Shown: positions 27,104 through 36,326 of the stretch, piece by piece
Position numbering within the stretch: position 1 is the first letter of the stretch
How the letters are laid out: every line of letters starts with the position of its first letter
DNA from: DASTFP01 sp963744345
GTDB taxonomy: Bacteria; Verrucomicrobiota; Verrucomicrobiia; Chthoniobacterales; Terrimicrobiaceae
Direction: 5' to 3'
NCBI GenBank assembly: GCA_963744345.1
Contig: CAVUTD010000029.1
Coordinates: forward strand, 150,729 to 214,728
Length of the DNA: 64,000 bases
Position numbers and translations under genes: made by a program
Notes under the pieces: generated by a model
Seen by the model: the letters and a program-made list of their open reading frames with translations, nothing else
What the model was told of the DNA's origin: nothing
Databases searched by the model: none

Positions 27104-27795
27104 GATGCAATAATCGGAGCCGCGGGAGAGTCGAGATGCAAGAGCCGGCTCGCCAGATCGTTCAAAGCGAGCCGGACCTCGCGAAAACCGCTGGCCATTT
27201 CTTCATAGATCGACTGAAGTTTAAATTTCTTCGCCTCCCGATACTCAGAAGCAGCCCGATAGTTCATCTGACCGACCGCTTCGTAAAAGGAAAGGTCGGG
27301 GGCACCGCGTTGACGGGTGCGCATCTCTACGTTGTCCGCGAAAAGTCCGCTGATGAACAAAGCGTAATTCGCCGCATGAGAGCGAAGCAGAAAGGCTTCT
27401 CGGGTGCCTGCATTGTTCATGGCTTGCATGATATCAGAGAGATACTGGATGCTGCGCTTGCCGGCTTCCTCTCCTGGCTCCAGACGAGGTGTTCTCATAA
27501 ATCCTTCGAGCACCGAGGCGACGAAGTCCGCTGCGTCACGGCTCCTGACGTGCGTGTCTCGAAGAACCTTTCGGCAGAGGACATAGAAAAACAGATGCGG
27601 AGAAATGGGCAGCCGCTGCGGTGATTCCAAAATCATCCTGGCCAACAGCTCATGATCCAGAATCGCGTCACGGGTATCCTCGTCGGTCAAAAGCCTCACT
27701 AAAGAGACTTGATCGGACTCGCTTCTGGAAAGCACCCTGACAATGAACATGAAGTCGTCGGCAGTTAGCCGTGTCCGACAATTCGCATGGATCAT
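27100..27795 (-). CDS. Hypothetical protein, first of an overlapping pair
   Basis: A 231-residue helical, charged protein with no membrane segment and no recognised domain. It begins MIHANCRTRLTADDFMFIV and includes the segments HLFFYVLCRKVLRD and SIQYLSDIMQAMNN. It overlaps the next gene by four bases (ATGA). The pairing suggests that both products act in one complex; this is inference. Confidence 0.7.
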   Translation of the reverse strand: MIHANCRTRLTADDFMFIVRVLSRSESDQVSLVRLLTDEDTRDAILDHELLARMILESPQRLPISPHLFFYVLCRKVLRDTHVRSRDAADFVASVLEGFMRTPRLEPGEEAGKRSIQYLSDIMQAMNNAGTREAFLLRSHAANYALFISGLFADNVEMRTRQRGAPDLSFYEAVGQMNYRAASEYREAKKFKLQSIYEEMASGFREVRLALNDLASRLLHLDSPAAPIIAS

Positions 27796-27965
27796 CGGAA
27801 CTTCTCCTCAAGCACAGAGCGTGCCAAAATCATTAGGGGGACGGGCTTTGGCCAGTTACACAAGGCTACCCGTTCTGACGAAATTCTCAAGCTTTCTATT
27901 CCTACGCGCGCGGAGGTGCCCCTTGCATTCGCCATGGCGCAAGGAGCAAGCCGACCCCTGTTTGA

Positions 27966-29312
27966 TCAGGGCACCAAGGCGTCGAGCACGCCTTGAACAC
28001 CTTTAGTGGCCGCGCCGGGAAGTTCCTTAATGATCTGAGTGCCTTGGTGTATAGCTTCGTCTTGCATAGCGGCGGCAAGCCGAGAGGAGAGATCTTCCCG
28101 CAGGTCGGTCAGCGAGCCGTTGATCTTCACATTAGTCCAGACATAACCGCCTTGGGCAACGGTGAAGACGCGCTCGCGTGATCCGGGCAGCCACTGCAGA
28201 GTCTGGGGAGTTACGCCCACTCGAAATGTCCCGTCCACGGTACCCCCGGCTGCTACGGTGCAATTTCCCTCCAGGCGCATCAGTCCTTTGGACTCGGCGA
28301 CCAGATTAGTGATGCGTACAGCTTCGTTGGACCATTCGAAGTCGCCTGAGACTTCCTGCAAAGGCATCCTCCGGAATTGAGGGGCACCCGTGAAGATCGC
28401 CACCCGATCCAACAACTGCAGATTTTGTGCTAACCCCTCGGTCAGTCGAAAGCTTCCGGTGGCCTTCCCGGCTCGCAGTCCGGTCTCAGGCCAGACAACA
28501 GAAGCGGTGCCTGCCAGCATGCCCGTCAACCGAGATCGCCAGACTGGATCGAGGAATTCGACAATATCGATTTGGTTCCACTCGATGCGCAGCTTCGAGT
28601 TGCTGGCAAACTCGCCCGAGGCGGAGATCCTCCCGCTGTCGCCAAGCCTGCATTGGGCGTCAGTCAGGAAAAACGCGTCGCCCTGTATTCTCGAGCGGAA
28701 ACTCACAACATTGAGCGCGGGCGGATTCAAGAGCCTCAGCACTCCGCCAAGGCCTTCGATCGCCCAACCCTCACCATCTGGACTTAGGCGCAAGGTCGAA
28801 TCTTCCAGTGAGGCGATCTCGACCTCTTGAGCAGCACGGAATCGCACATCGGCTCGAGTGATGTCGACTTCCCGCACTTCGAACCGCCTCGGAAGCAAAG
28901 AGGCGAATCCCCGAACTTCCGTTCGCCGAGGCGGGGCGGGCTCTTCGTTCGAGCCGGGGCGAAATATCCCATCGAAATTGATCACTTCGATCTTCTCGAC
29001 TCTCCAGACTCCCTGAAAAATCGCCCGCCAGTTTATGTCTGCTCGAATTTGATCGGCGCGCAAGCTTTCCACCGTCGATCCCGGCAAGCCCGTGGCGATC
29101 AGCGTGTCGGAAAACAACGAGGAACCGGCCCATCTTAAAGGCCCATAGACGGCCTCTGAGTCGAACGCCTGGCCCGTCTTGGTCCCGATCAGCTTGCGGA
29201 AAGCGTCACTATGCAAAAAGCGATCGATCCACGTGGAGGCGAGAAGAGCTGCCAACGCGGTCAGTAAGATGCACGCTACTGGAATAATCCAGAGTAGTCG
29301 GCGGCTTTTCAT
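27966..29312 (-). CDS. AsmA-like envelope protein
   Basis: A 448-residue protein from ATG 29312. The N-terminus MKSRRLLWIIPVACILLTAL is a single membrane anchor, and the rest is a beta-rich periplasmic domain with repeated short strands (for example LRADQIRADINWRAIFQGVW then VEKIEVINFDG). This pattern fits the AsmA/TamB/YhdP-type repeating beta-groove superfamily implicated in lipid transport to the outer membrane. The protein is shorter than E. coli AsmA (617). It diverges from the ResB-like gene across about 115 bases that should hold both promoters. Assignment is by pattern, not a conserved motif. Confidence 0.6.
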   Translation of the reverse strand: MKSRRLLWIIPVACILLTALAALLASTWIDRFLHSDAFRKLIGTKTGQAFDSEAVYGPLRWAGSSLFSDTLIATGLPGSTVESLRADQIRADINWRAIFQGVWRVEKIEVINFDGIFRPGSNEEPAPPRRTEVRGFASLLPRRFEVREVDITRADVRFRAAQEVEIASLEDSTLRLSPDGEGWAIEGLGGVLRLLNPPALNVVSFRSRIQGDAFFLTDAQCRLGDSGRISASGEFASNSKLRIEWNQIDIVEFLDPVWRSRLTGMLAGTASVVWPETGLRAGKATGSFRLTEGLAQNLQLLDRVAIFTGAPQFRRMPLQEVSGDFEWSNEAVRITNLVAESKGLMRLEGNCTVAAGGTVDGTFRVGVTPQTLQWLPGSRERVFTVAQGGYVWTNVKINGSLTDLREDLSSRLAAAMQDEAIHQGTQIIKELPGAATKGVQGVLDALVP

Positions 29313-29426
29313 TTGTCCCACTCTGCAAGGTAGCGTGGAGAATAATCGCCGCCAATGGTTGAAATGCGCCAGCAAAGAAATAGCCTTTGTCCGGATGTTG
29401 GTCTTTCCTCTGAATTATCACCGTCG

Positions 29427-31241
29427 ATGAGCGCGAGTGTCGTTTCCGCGCCTGCTCGCCGGCAAATGATCGCCGAACGCCGCCAACGCTCGGTGTCTTG
29501 GCAGGTGATTCATTGGCTTGGCTCTCTGCAACTCGCGCTCATCCTTCTGGGCACGATCGCCCTCGCTTGCGCTATCGCGACCTTTGCGGAGTCGAACTTT
29601 AACACGAAGATCGCGCAGACGTACGTTTACAAGGCACCATGGTTTCAGCTTTGGCTTGGTTTTCTCTGCGTAAACCTCTTCTGCGTCACGCTCACGCGTT
29701 GGCCGTGGGAGCGAAAACACACCGGCTTCGTGGTGACGCACTATGGAATCATCACTCTTCTGATCGGCGCAATGATCGGCATGCAAACGGGCTTCGAGGG
29801 CAACGTCACCCTTCACGAGGATGCTCCGCCCGTCAGCCGCGTAACGACAAATCGAAGCATCATTCAGCTGGAAAGTCCGGCAGACTCGGCCGTCTATTTG
29901 ATGCCGTTCGATGCGGAGGCTACCCCCCCCAGCCTCCGTCGGCCAAGAATCTTCCCTGTGCCCGGCTCGACTCTCAAGATTGTCGCTGATGCCTTCAGTC
30001 CCAATCTTCTCCGCCAGCAAAAATTTGTCGCGTCACAGGCACCGCACGCCGCTCCATCCGCACTGCTCAGACTCTCGAGCAAGATGGCCGGCCAGTCTGT
30101 CGATGTTGCACTTGCTCTAAAGGAAGGTCAGCCAGCCGAGAACGACTTCTTTGGCCTGGCGCGCATTGTCTTTCGTCCGACAGCGACCGAGCGACGAGAG
30201 CCGCCGCTTGAGGAGACCCAGATGGTTTTTGCAAGGTATGCGCCCATCGCTGAGCCGGATGCCAGGCCCTCGGGTATAACTATCCGTCTCAGTGAGGACG
30301 GTTCCAAAGTTACCGTTCTTTCGCCAGAAGGCACCGGCGCCACTTATGTGCGCAGCGAGATTATGAATCAACCGATCTTGGAAGCCGGCTCCCTTATCAT
30401 CATAGACGAATATTGGCCCGATTTCGCGATGAACCATGGCCGGCCGGCTACGGTATCGAACGTGCCCAATAATCCAGCGGCTCTTGTCCGAATCTCGAAG
30501 CTCCAAGGAGGTGAAAACGCAAAACCCTCTCTGGAATTTGCTCCAACAAAGGGCGGGATCACTTATGAACTTCGACGAGGAGGACAGCTCCTCGCAACGC
30601 GAAGCGCTAAGGTTGGCGATTCGTTCGCCGTTGGCTGGGCCGACTGGCAGGCCGAGCTCGTCCAGTTGCTGCCAAAGGCGGAACTACTTATTGAAATTGA
30701 GCCCGGCCCCCCCTTGTCCACCGATCAGCGAGGAATACCTGGTTTTCGCGCTCACTTGCAAAGCGCAGATGGCCAACGCGGCGCTGATCAATGGGTCGAA
30801 TCGGGCCAAATCGCGGCGCTGACAAATGGCAGCCAAGTCGTTCGGATAGGCTATGGATTGGAAACCACGCCTCTTCCCTTCTCCTTGCGGCTCGCCAACT
30901 TCGAGGTGCCTCGCGACGAAGGCACGGACAGCCCATCCAATTTCATTGCGACCATTGAATTTAAGGATTCTGCAACCGGAGCCGTGAAAACGGGCGTCGC
31001 GAAGATGAACCATCCAGCAAGCTTTCCCGGCACGTTGCGGGCAAATCTTACGGGACTTAACTACAAATTCTCCCAGGCTGAGTGGAACCCCGCGGATCTC
31101 GAACAAACAACTCTCCAAGTTCTTTACGATCCCGGCTGGCTCTTGAAATGGATTGGCTCGCTCGGCATTTGTTTGGGCATTGCCATCATGTTCTACTTGA
31201 AACCCGCAGAGCGAGCCCCGGCGCCACGCGATTCCGCCTAG
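29427..31241 (+). CDS. ResB-like cytochrome c biogenesis protein
   Basis: A 604-residue membrane protein from ATG 29427. The first membrane helix (LGSLQLALILLGTIALACAI), a second in PWFQLWLGFLCVNLFCVTL and a third in HYGIITLLIGAMIGMQTGF lie within the first 140 residues. A large periplasmic domain of about 400 residues follows, with a final helix near the C-terminus (LKWIGSLGICLGIAIMFYLK). This is the ResB/Ccs1 layout of system II cytochrome c maturation. ResB normally works with ResC/CcsA, which is not adjacent here (a dihydroxyacetone kinase gene follows), so its partner must lie elsewhere. Confidence 0.82.
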   Translation: MSASVVSAPARRQMIAERRQRSVSWQVIHWLGSLQLALILLGTIALACAIATFAESNFNTKIAQTYVYKAPWFQLWLGFLCVNLFCVTLTRWPWERKHTGFVVTHYGIITLLIGAMIGMQTGFEGNVTLHEDAPPVSRVTTNRSIIQLESPADSAVYLMPFDAEATPPSLRRPRIFPVPGSTLKIVADAFSPNLLRQQKFVASQAPHAAPSALLRLSSKMAGQSVDVALALKEGQPAENDFFGLARIVFRPTATERREPPLEETQMVFARYAPIAEPDARPSGITIRLSEDGSKVTVLSPEGTGATYVRSEIMNQPILEAGSLIIIDEYWPDFAMNHGRPATVSNVPNNPAALVRISKLQGGENAKPSLEFAPTKGGITYELRRGGQLLATRSAKVGDSFAVGWADWQAELVQLLPKAELLIEIEPGPPLSTDQRGIPGFRAHLQSADGQRGADQWVESGQIAALTNGSQVVRIGYGLETTPLPFSLRLANFEVPRDEGTDSPSNFIATIEFKDSATGAVKTGVAKMNHPASFPGTLRANLTGLNYKFSQAEWNPADLEQTTLQVLYDPGWLLKWIGSLGICLGIAIMFYLKPAERAPAPRDSA

Positions 31242-31465
31242 ACTCCGAGCTGATCATTGCGGCCGCTTTGGCTGCCGGCGTGAGCATGCGCCCAGATCAG
31301 GAGCCGCCGCTTTCCAGCACCAAGCTCTAGTTCTTGCTCGATAATGTCATCATGATGATTTGCCTTGTCCCTCTTCCTAATCCGGCTGACATTCGGCGAC
31401 GCGTTGCTATTTAGACTGCCGACACTTCTTGACTCTCCAACCAGTCTCATTGTTCCGCACCCTTG

Positions 31466-32411
31466 ATGAAAAAGTTGATAAACAGGGCGGATGATGTTGT
31501 CACCGAAGCCTTGAAGGACATGGAGGCTGCATATCCCGAGCTTATTACAGTTCGATACAACCCGAACTATGTCATGCGCGCCGATGCCCCGTGAAGAACA
31601 AGGTTGCGGTGATTTCTGGCGGTGGCAGCGGACATGAACCCCTGCACGCCGAATTCGTCGGAAAGGGAATGCTGGACGCTGCGTGTCCGGGGGCAATCTT
31701 TACCAGTCCCACTCCCGACCAAATGCGCGCGGCGACCATGGGGGCCTCCGGAACGGAGGGTGCTCTGCATATCGTCAAGAACTACACTGGAGATGTGATG
31801 AACTTCGAACTCGCTGCCGAGATGGTCCGAGCCGAAGGGATCCCCGTGCAAAGCGTATTGGTCAACGACGATGTCGCTGTGCAGAATAGCATGTGGACTG
31901 CCGGCCGCCGTGGCGTAGGAGCCACTGTGCTCATGGAGAAGCTGTGCGGCGCTGCAGCAGAAGCGGGCTGCCCCTTGATCAGCTTTGTGAACTATCCAAG
32001 CGGATCAACTCCCAGGCGCGCAGCATCGGAATGGCCCTCACCTCGTGCATCGTGCCTCACCTTGGCAAACCGACCTTCGATCTGCCGGAGGATGAAATCG
32101 AACTTGGCGTCGGGATTCATGGGGAAGCCGCCCGTAAACGGATAAAACTGCTCCCCGCCGATAAAATTGTTGAGCTCTTGATGGAACCGTTGCTGAATGA
32201 CCTTCCTTTTAGAGAGGGCGATAAAGTTCTTCTCTTTGTCAATGGGCTTGGCGGAACCCCTTTGGTTGAGCTCTTCATCGTCTATCGCAAAGCGGCGGAG
32301 GTCGCAAAGCGGGCGGGCCTGAAGGTCACCCGCAATCTCGTGGGCTCCTACGTGACGAGTCTGGAAATGACTGGCACCTCAATCACCTTGTCAGGCTGGA
32401 TGACGAACTAG
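31466..32411 (+). pseudogene. dhaK: Dihydroxyacetone kinase subunit DhaK, two frameshifts
   Basis: DhaK binds dihydroxyacetone covalently for phosphorylation. From ATG 31466 the frame reads MKKLINRADDVVTEALKD to MRADAP, then stops. It resumes one frame over at about 31591 with VKNKVAVISGGGSGHEPLHA through MEKLCGAAAEAG. Near 31970 it shifts again into LDQLCELSKRINSQA and EIELGVGIHGEAARKR (active-site histidine region), ending at 32411. Each shift fits a one-base deletion. Repaired length is about 315 residues, close to normal. As written it would not give functional DhaK, although dhaL and dhaM next to it are intact, so sequencing error is a serious possibility. Confidence 0.88.
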
Positions 32412-32463
32412 TAAGGCTCTGGGACATGCCAGTTCACACCCCGTCCATGCGAAGAGGCATCTG

Positions 32464-33099
32464 ATGAATTCGATTTCCTCCCCCATCATCGAGGCTTGGC
32501 TGCGACGCTGCGCGAAGGTATTTGTCGACCACAGGGACGAACTCACCGAGCTCGACGCCAAGATCGGAGACGCCGACCACGGGATGAATATGGCTCGCGG
32601 GTTTTCCGCCCTACCCCCGAGGCTCGACTCGCTCGAAGACCGCTCCATCGGATCACTTTTCCGCGCAAGCGCAATGATCCTCGTCTCACAAGTCGGGGGT
32701 GCGAGCGGTCCACTCTTCGGCACATTCTTTCTTCAAGCCGCCCGCCAGGCAAATGCGAGAACCGAACTCACCCTGGATGAGCTTTGCCAATGTTTCGACA
32801 AGGGGCTGTCCGGGATTGTCGATCTCGGTAAGGCAGTCCCTGGTGACAAAACCATGGTAGACGCACTTGTTCCGGCTCTCACCGCCTTACATCCAAGAAA
32901 TGACGACTCACTCGAGAGAGCGCTGGAGCGCGCCGCCGCGGCAGCAGGCGAAGCGGCCGAGTCAACCATTCCGATGATTGCCAGGAAGGGACGTGCCAGC
33001 TACCTCGGCGACCGCAGCGCCGGACACAAAGATCCCGGCGCAGCCTCGTCGGCCTTGCTTTTCAGAGCACTCGTGGACTCGATCAACGCTTCGCCCTGA
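32464..33099 (+). CDS. dhaL: Dihydroxyacetone kinase subunit DhaL (ADP-binding)
   Basis: A 211-residue DhaL. The nucleotide/Mg site begins ELTELDAKIGDADHGMNMAR, with the conserved aspartates of IGDADHG. The middle GGASGPLFGTFF and GDKTMVDALVPA and the C-terminal RGRASYL-like KGRASYLGDRSAGHKDPGA are typical. DhaL carries bound ADP that is rephosphorylated by DhaM. ATG at 32464 has GAGG seven bases upstream. Confidence 0.95.
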   Translation: MNSISSPIIEAWLRRCAKVFVDHRDELTELDAKIGDADHGMNMARGFSALPPRLDSLEDRSIGSLFRASAMILVSQVGGASGPLFGTFFLQAARQANARTELTLDELCQCFDKGLSGIVDLGKAVPGDKTMVDALVPALTALHPRNDDSLERALERAAAAAGEAAESTIPMIARKGRASYLGDRSAGHKDPGAASSALLFRALVDSINASP

Positions 33100-33116
33100 G
33101 AGGCTCAGTCGAGAAT

Positions 33117-35609
33117 ATGGTCGGTCTTGTGCTTGTTTCTCACAGCCGTGCCTTGGCTGAGGCAGTCCGGGAGCTCGTGCTTTCCATGAGCGGTCCCAAA
33201 CTTCCCCTGGCGATCGCGGCTGGAACTGGCAAAGACCGGGCCGAATTGGGCACTGACGCAACCGAGATTCTCGAGAGCATCAACGCGGTGATGAGCGAAG
33301 AAGGTGTGCTTATCCTGCTGGATATGGGAAGCGCGATTTTGAGCTCGGAAATCGCGCTCGGCTTTCTCGAAGAATCGCAGCGCGCGAAGGTTCGTTGCTG
33401 TGGAGCGCCCTTCGTCGAAGGCGCGGTCGCTGCCGGAGTGCTGGCGGCCCTGGGAGCGAATCTTGAAGAAGTAACCCGAGAGGCCCGCAAGGCCCTCCGG
33501 CGCAAATCAGATCACCTTGATGCTGAGGGCGAGGGCGCCCAGGATGCGCAAGTCGCTGCTGCCAAGCAGGAGGATGGCGCTCTTTTCGCCACCAAGGTCG
33601 TCGTCCGAAATAAACACGGGCTTCATGCTCGCCCAGCGGCGGCCTTTATCCGGGAAGCGGCGCGCTATCATTGCGCGGTCGAGGTGCGCAATCTCAGTAA
33701 TGGTCGCGGCCCGGCGTCTGCGAAGAGCATGAGCGAACTTGCTTCACTCGAAATCCTCCAGGGCCAGGAAATCCAAATTACCGCAAAGGGAGCTGAGGCG
33801 GAGACCGCCCTGAGTACGCTACGGGCGGCGATCAATGCTGGTTTGGGGGAAAGAGCAGATCTCTCGGCTGTTCCATCTTCCAACACCGGTTCGCCATACG
33901 AAGGACCGGTCGGAGTGTCCCCGGGTATCGCTATCGGTCAGACTTTCTTTGCTGAGGTAGCCGACGTCGAGATTTCCACACAGAGAGTGGAGGACACGGA
34001 AAAAGAAACGAGGAAACTCCAGAAAGCCATCGAACGGGCGAAGCTTGATCTGGCAAGGGACGAGGCATCGTTACGCCAAACTTTGGGTAGGGAGGAAGCG
34101 GAGATTTTTCGCGCACAGGCGCTTGTCCTCGACGACCCCGCGCTCCTCGAAGCGGCCGAACGCGCCATCGTAGACGATCGCGAGAACGCCGCCTACGCCT
34201 GGAAGCGATCGTATCAGGCCGTGGCTGAAGCTTATCAGAGCTTGGCCGATGAATATATGCGCCACCGCGCAGCCGATGTCGAGGACATCGGGTATCGCGT
34301 CTTGGAAGCTCTCGGAATCCGACGAAATGAAATCTCTGACCTTGCGCAACCGGGCATCCTTGTCGCTGAGGACTTGATGCCCGCTGACGTCGTGAATCTC
34401 TCGCAAGCGTCCGTTTTAGGGGTAATCTGTCTGCGAGGAGGGAAAACCTCGCACGCCGCCATTCTTTTGCGCGCCCGGGGCGTACCAGCCATCGCTAAGG
34501 CGGAGTCATTCTTGGAGCGCTCTAGCTTCAAACTGGCCGACCAGGGAGGCATTGTCGCTTTCGATGGGGAAAGCGGCGAACTCTGGCTCAATCCAGCCGG
34601 GGATAAATTGGACGAGTTGGTTGCACGCAAGAAAAAGATGGACGAGGAAAGCGAGAGGGCGATTCGCCTCAGCCATGAGCGCGCTCTCACAACGGAGGGT
34701 CATGCCGTCGATGTCTTCGGAAATCTCGGCTACGCGGCAGAGGCTGCTGATGCGCTCGAGCACGGTGCTGAAGGAGTGGGTCTCTTCCGCACCGAATTCC
34801 TCTTCCTAAATCGCAACGACGTTCCTGACGAAGAAGAACAATATGAGGAATTGCGCGAACTAAGATCAGTCATGGACCAGCGACCGGTTATCGTCCGCAC
34901 ATTAGATCTCGGGGGAGACAAAGAGGCAGTCAGCCTGGGCTTACCGAGGGAAGCAAATCCGTTCCTCGGCGTGCGGTCCATTCGGCTGTGTCTGAGCCGC
35001 CGGGAGCTTTTTCGAACGCAGCTTCGTGCGATCCTGCGCGCAGGCGAGGGCGGAAATTTCAAAATCATGTTCCCGTTGATTTCCGAGCCTACTGAACTTC
35101 AGGAAGCCCTGTCGGAACTGGAAGCCGCTCACAGCGCATTGCTGAGTGAGAGCAAGGCGCACATTTGGCCGATCGCAGTCGGCATTGTCATCGAAGTTCC
35201 TTCCGCCGCACTCCTGATCGATCAATTGGCAGAGATGGTGGACTTCTTTAGCATCGGCACCAACGATCTTGTGCAGTACGTGCTTGCCGCCGATCGCGAC
35301 AATCCGCAACTAACTCACTTCCAAGACGCCGTGCACCCCGCTGTCCTCCGCTTGATTTCCCAACTTGTCATTGTAGCCCACCAGCACGGTAAACACGTCG
35401 GCGTGTGTGGAGAGGCAGCTTCCGACCCGGCAGCGGCCCGCCTCCTGGTCGGCCTCGGGGTCGACGAGTTGAGCTTAACTCCCGCGCTGATCCCGCGAGT
35501 CAAAGAGACCATCCGTGCTACCAGCAAGAGCGAGATGGAGGAGCTCGCCCGAAAAGCGCAAACGCTCGGGGTTGCCTCGGAAGTGAGAGCTCTTTTGAAT
35601 GTTGAATAG
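33117..35609 (+). CDS. dhaM: DhaM-HPr-Enzyme I fusion phosphotransferase
   Basis: An 830-residue fusion. Residues 1-130 are the DhaM EIIA(man)-like domain with phospho-acceptor His9 (VLVSHS). Residues about 155-250 are HPr with His170 in NKHGLHARPAAAF. Residues about 265-830 are Enzyme I: GPVGVSPGIAIGQ, the phosphohistidine block GGKTSHAAILLRARG (His446), and the C-terminal PEP-binding barrel (FFSIGTNDLVQYVLAADRDN). It relays phosphate from PEP to DhaL-bound ADP. It starts 17 bases after dhaL. Triple-domain DhaM proteins are known in proteobacteria. With its own HPr and EI, it may work without a sugar PTS. Confidence 0.95.
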   Translation: MVGLVLVSHSRALAEAVRELVLSMSGPKLPLAIAAGTGKDRAELGTDATEILESINAVMSEEGVLILLDMGSAILSSEIALGFLEESQRAKVRCCGAPFVEGAVAAGVLAALGANLEEVTREARKALRRKSDHLDAEGEGAQDAQVAAAKQEDGALFATKVVVRNKHGLHARPAAAFIREAARYHCAVEVRNLSNGRGPASAKSMSELASLEILQGQEIQITAKGAEAETALSTLRAAINAGLGERADLSAVPSSNTGSPYEGPVGVSPGIAIGQTFFAEVADVEISTQRVEDTEKETRKLQKAIERAKLDLARDEASLRQTLGREEAEIFRAQALVLDDPALLEAAERAIVDDRENAAYAWKRSYQAVAEAYQSLADEYMRHRAADVEDIGYRVLEALGIRRNEISDLAQPGILVAEDLMPADVVNLSQASVLGVICLRGGKTSHAAILLRARGVPAIAKAESFLERSSFKLADQGGIVAFDGESGELWLNPAGDKLDELVARKKKMDEESERAIRLSHERALTTEGHAVDVFGNLGYAAEAADALEHGAEGVGLFRTEFLFLNRNDVPDEEEQYEELRELRSVMDQRPVIVRTLDLGGDKEAVSLGLPREANPFLGVRSIRLCLSRRELFRTQLRAILRAGEGGNFKIMFPLISEPTELQEALSELEAAHSALLSESKAHIWPIAVGIVIEVPSAALLIDQLAEMVDFFSIGTNDLVQYVLAADRDNPQLTHFQDAVHPAVLRLISQLVIVAHQHGKHVGVCGEAASDPAAARLLVGLGVDELSLTPALIPRVKETIRATSKSEMEELARKAQTLGVASEVRALLNVE

Positions 35610-35696
35610 CCACTTGCTTTGAGCCGGATTCTCGCTCGCTTTCGCACTTGCGAAAGGAGCTTCCTTGTGTCCAATGGCTTGAGCAACCGTCATTAA

Positions 35697-36302
35697 ATGA
35701 AAGCTCTCTTACCTGTCGCTGCGATACTCGTTGCGGTGCTCAACGCCCTCTTGCTGCTCCCGGCAACCAGTGCATACACCTTTCCAATAGCGGCGTTGGC
35801 GCTAGCGCTGGCCCTCGTGGTCGCCGTCCTCTCTTTTCTCGCCGGCGCTCGACAACCTCCCGCGCCTGCCGCGGCTCCGGTCGCCGCTCAACCTCCGGCT
35901 CCGCCTGCCCATCGCGCCGAAGCCGAGATTGTGACCTTTCTTGGTCTTCTCCAGGAGAAAGGCCGCTTTGTGGATTTTCTGATGGAAGACTTGGCCGCTT
36001 ACGACGACGCGCAGGTTGGAGCGGCAGCCCGAGTCGTTCACCAAGGATGTCGCCAAGTCTTGAAAGATAACTTCCAAATCACCCCAATCTCCCAGGCTGA
36101 GGAGGGTTCGAGAATCACGTTGCCCGCCGGGTATGCGGCGGACGAGTATCTTCTGCTCGGGAAAATCAGCGGCGATCCCCCATTCACGGGCACTTTGGTC
36201 CACAAAGGATGGAAAACCGATTCGGTCAAACTTCCCCGGACCCTGAAGTCAGAGGTTCAGCGCCTGCCCAGCATTGCTCCGGCCCAGGTGGAATTAAAAT
36301 AG
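35697..36302 (+). CDS. DUF2760 protein of the Hsp70 cluster
   Basis: A 201-residue protein. The N-terminus has two hydrophobic segments (about 4-20 and 28-50), then a Pro/Ala-rich linker (RQPPAPAAAPVAAQPPAPPA) and a soluble DUF2760 domain with FLGLLQEKGRFVDFLMEDL, QGCRQVLKDNF and GTLVHKGWKTDSVKLPR. DUF2760 genes commonly precede paired Hsp70-like genes. It sits 24 bases before the first Hsp70 gene here, suggesting a membrane-linked partner of that chaperone system; the role is not established. Confidence 0.85.
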   Translation: MKALLPVAAILVAVLNALLLLPATSAYTFPIAALALALALVVAVLSFLAGARQPPAPAAAPVAAQPPAPPAHRAEAEIVTFLGLLQEKGRFVDFLMEDLAAYDDAQVGAAARVVHQGCRQVLKDNFQITPISQAEEGSRITLPAGYAADEYLLLGKISGDPPFTGTLVHKGWKTDSVKLPRTLKSEVQRLPSIAPAQVELK

Positions 36303-36326
36303 TGCGGGCGTCCGCCTGATCACGCC

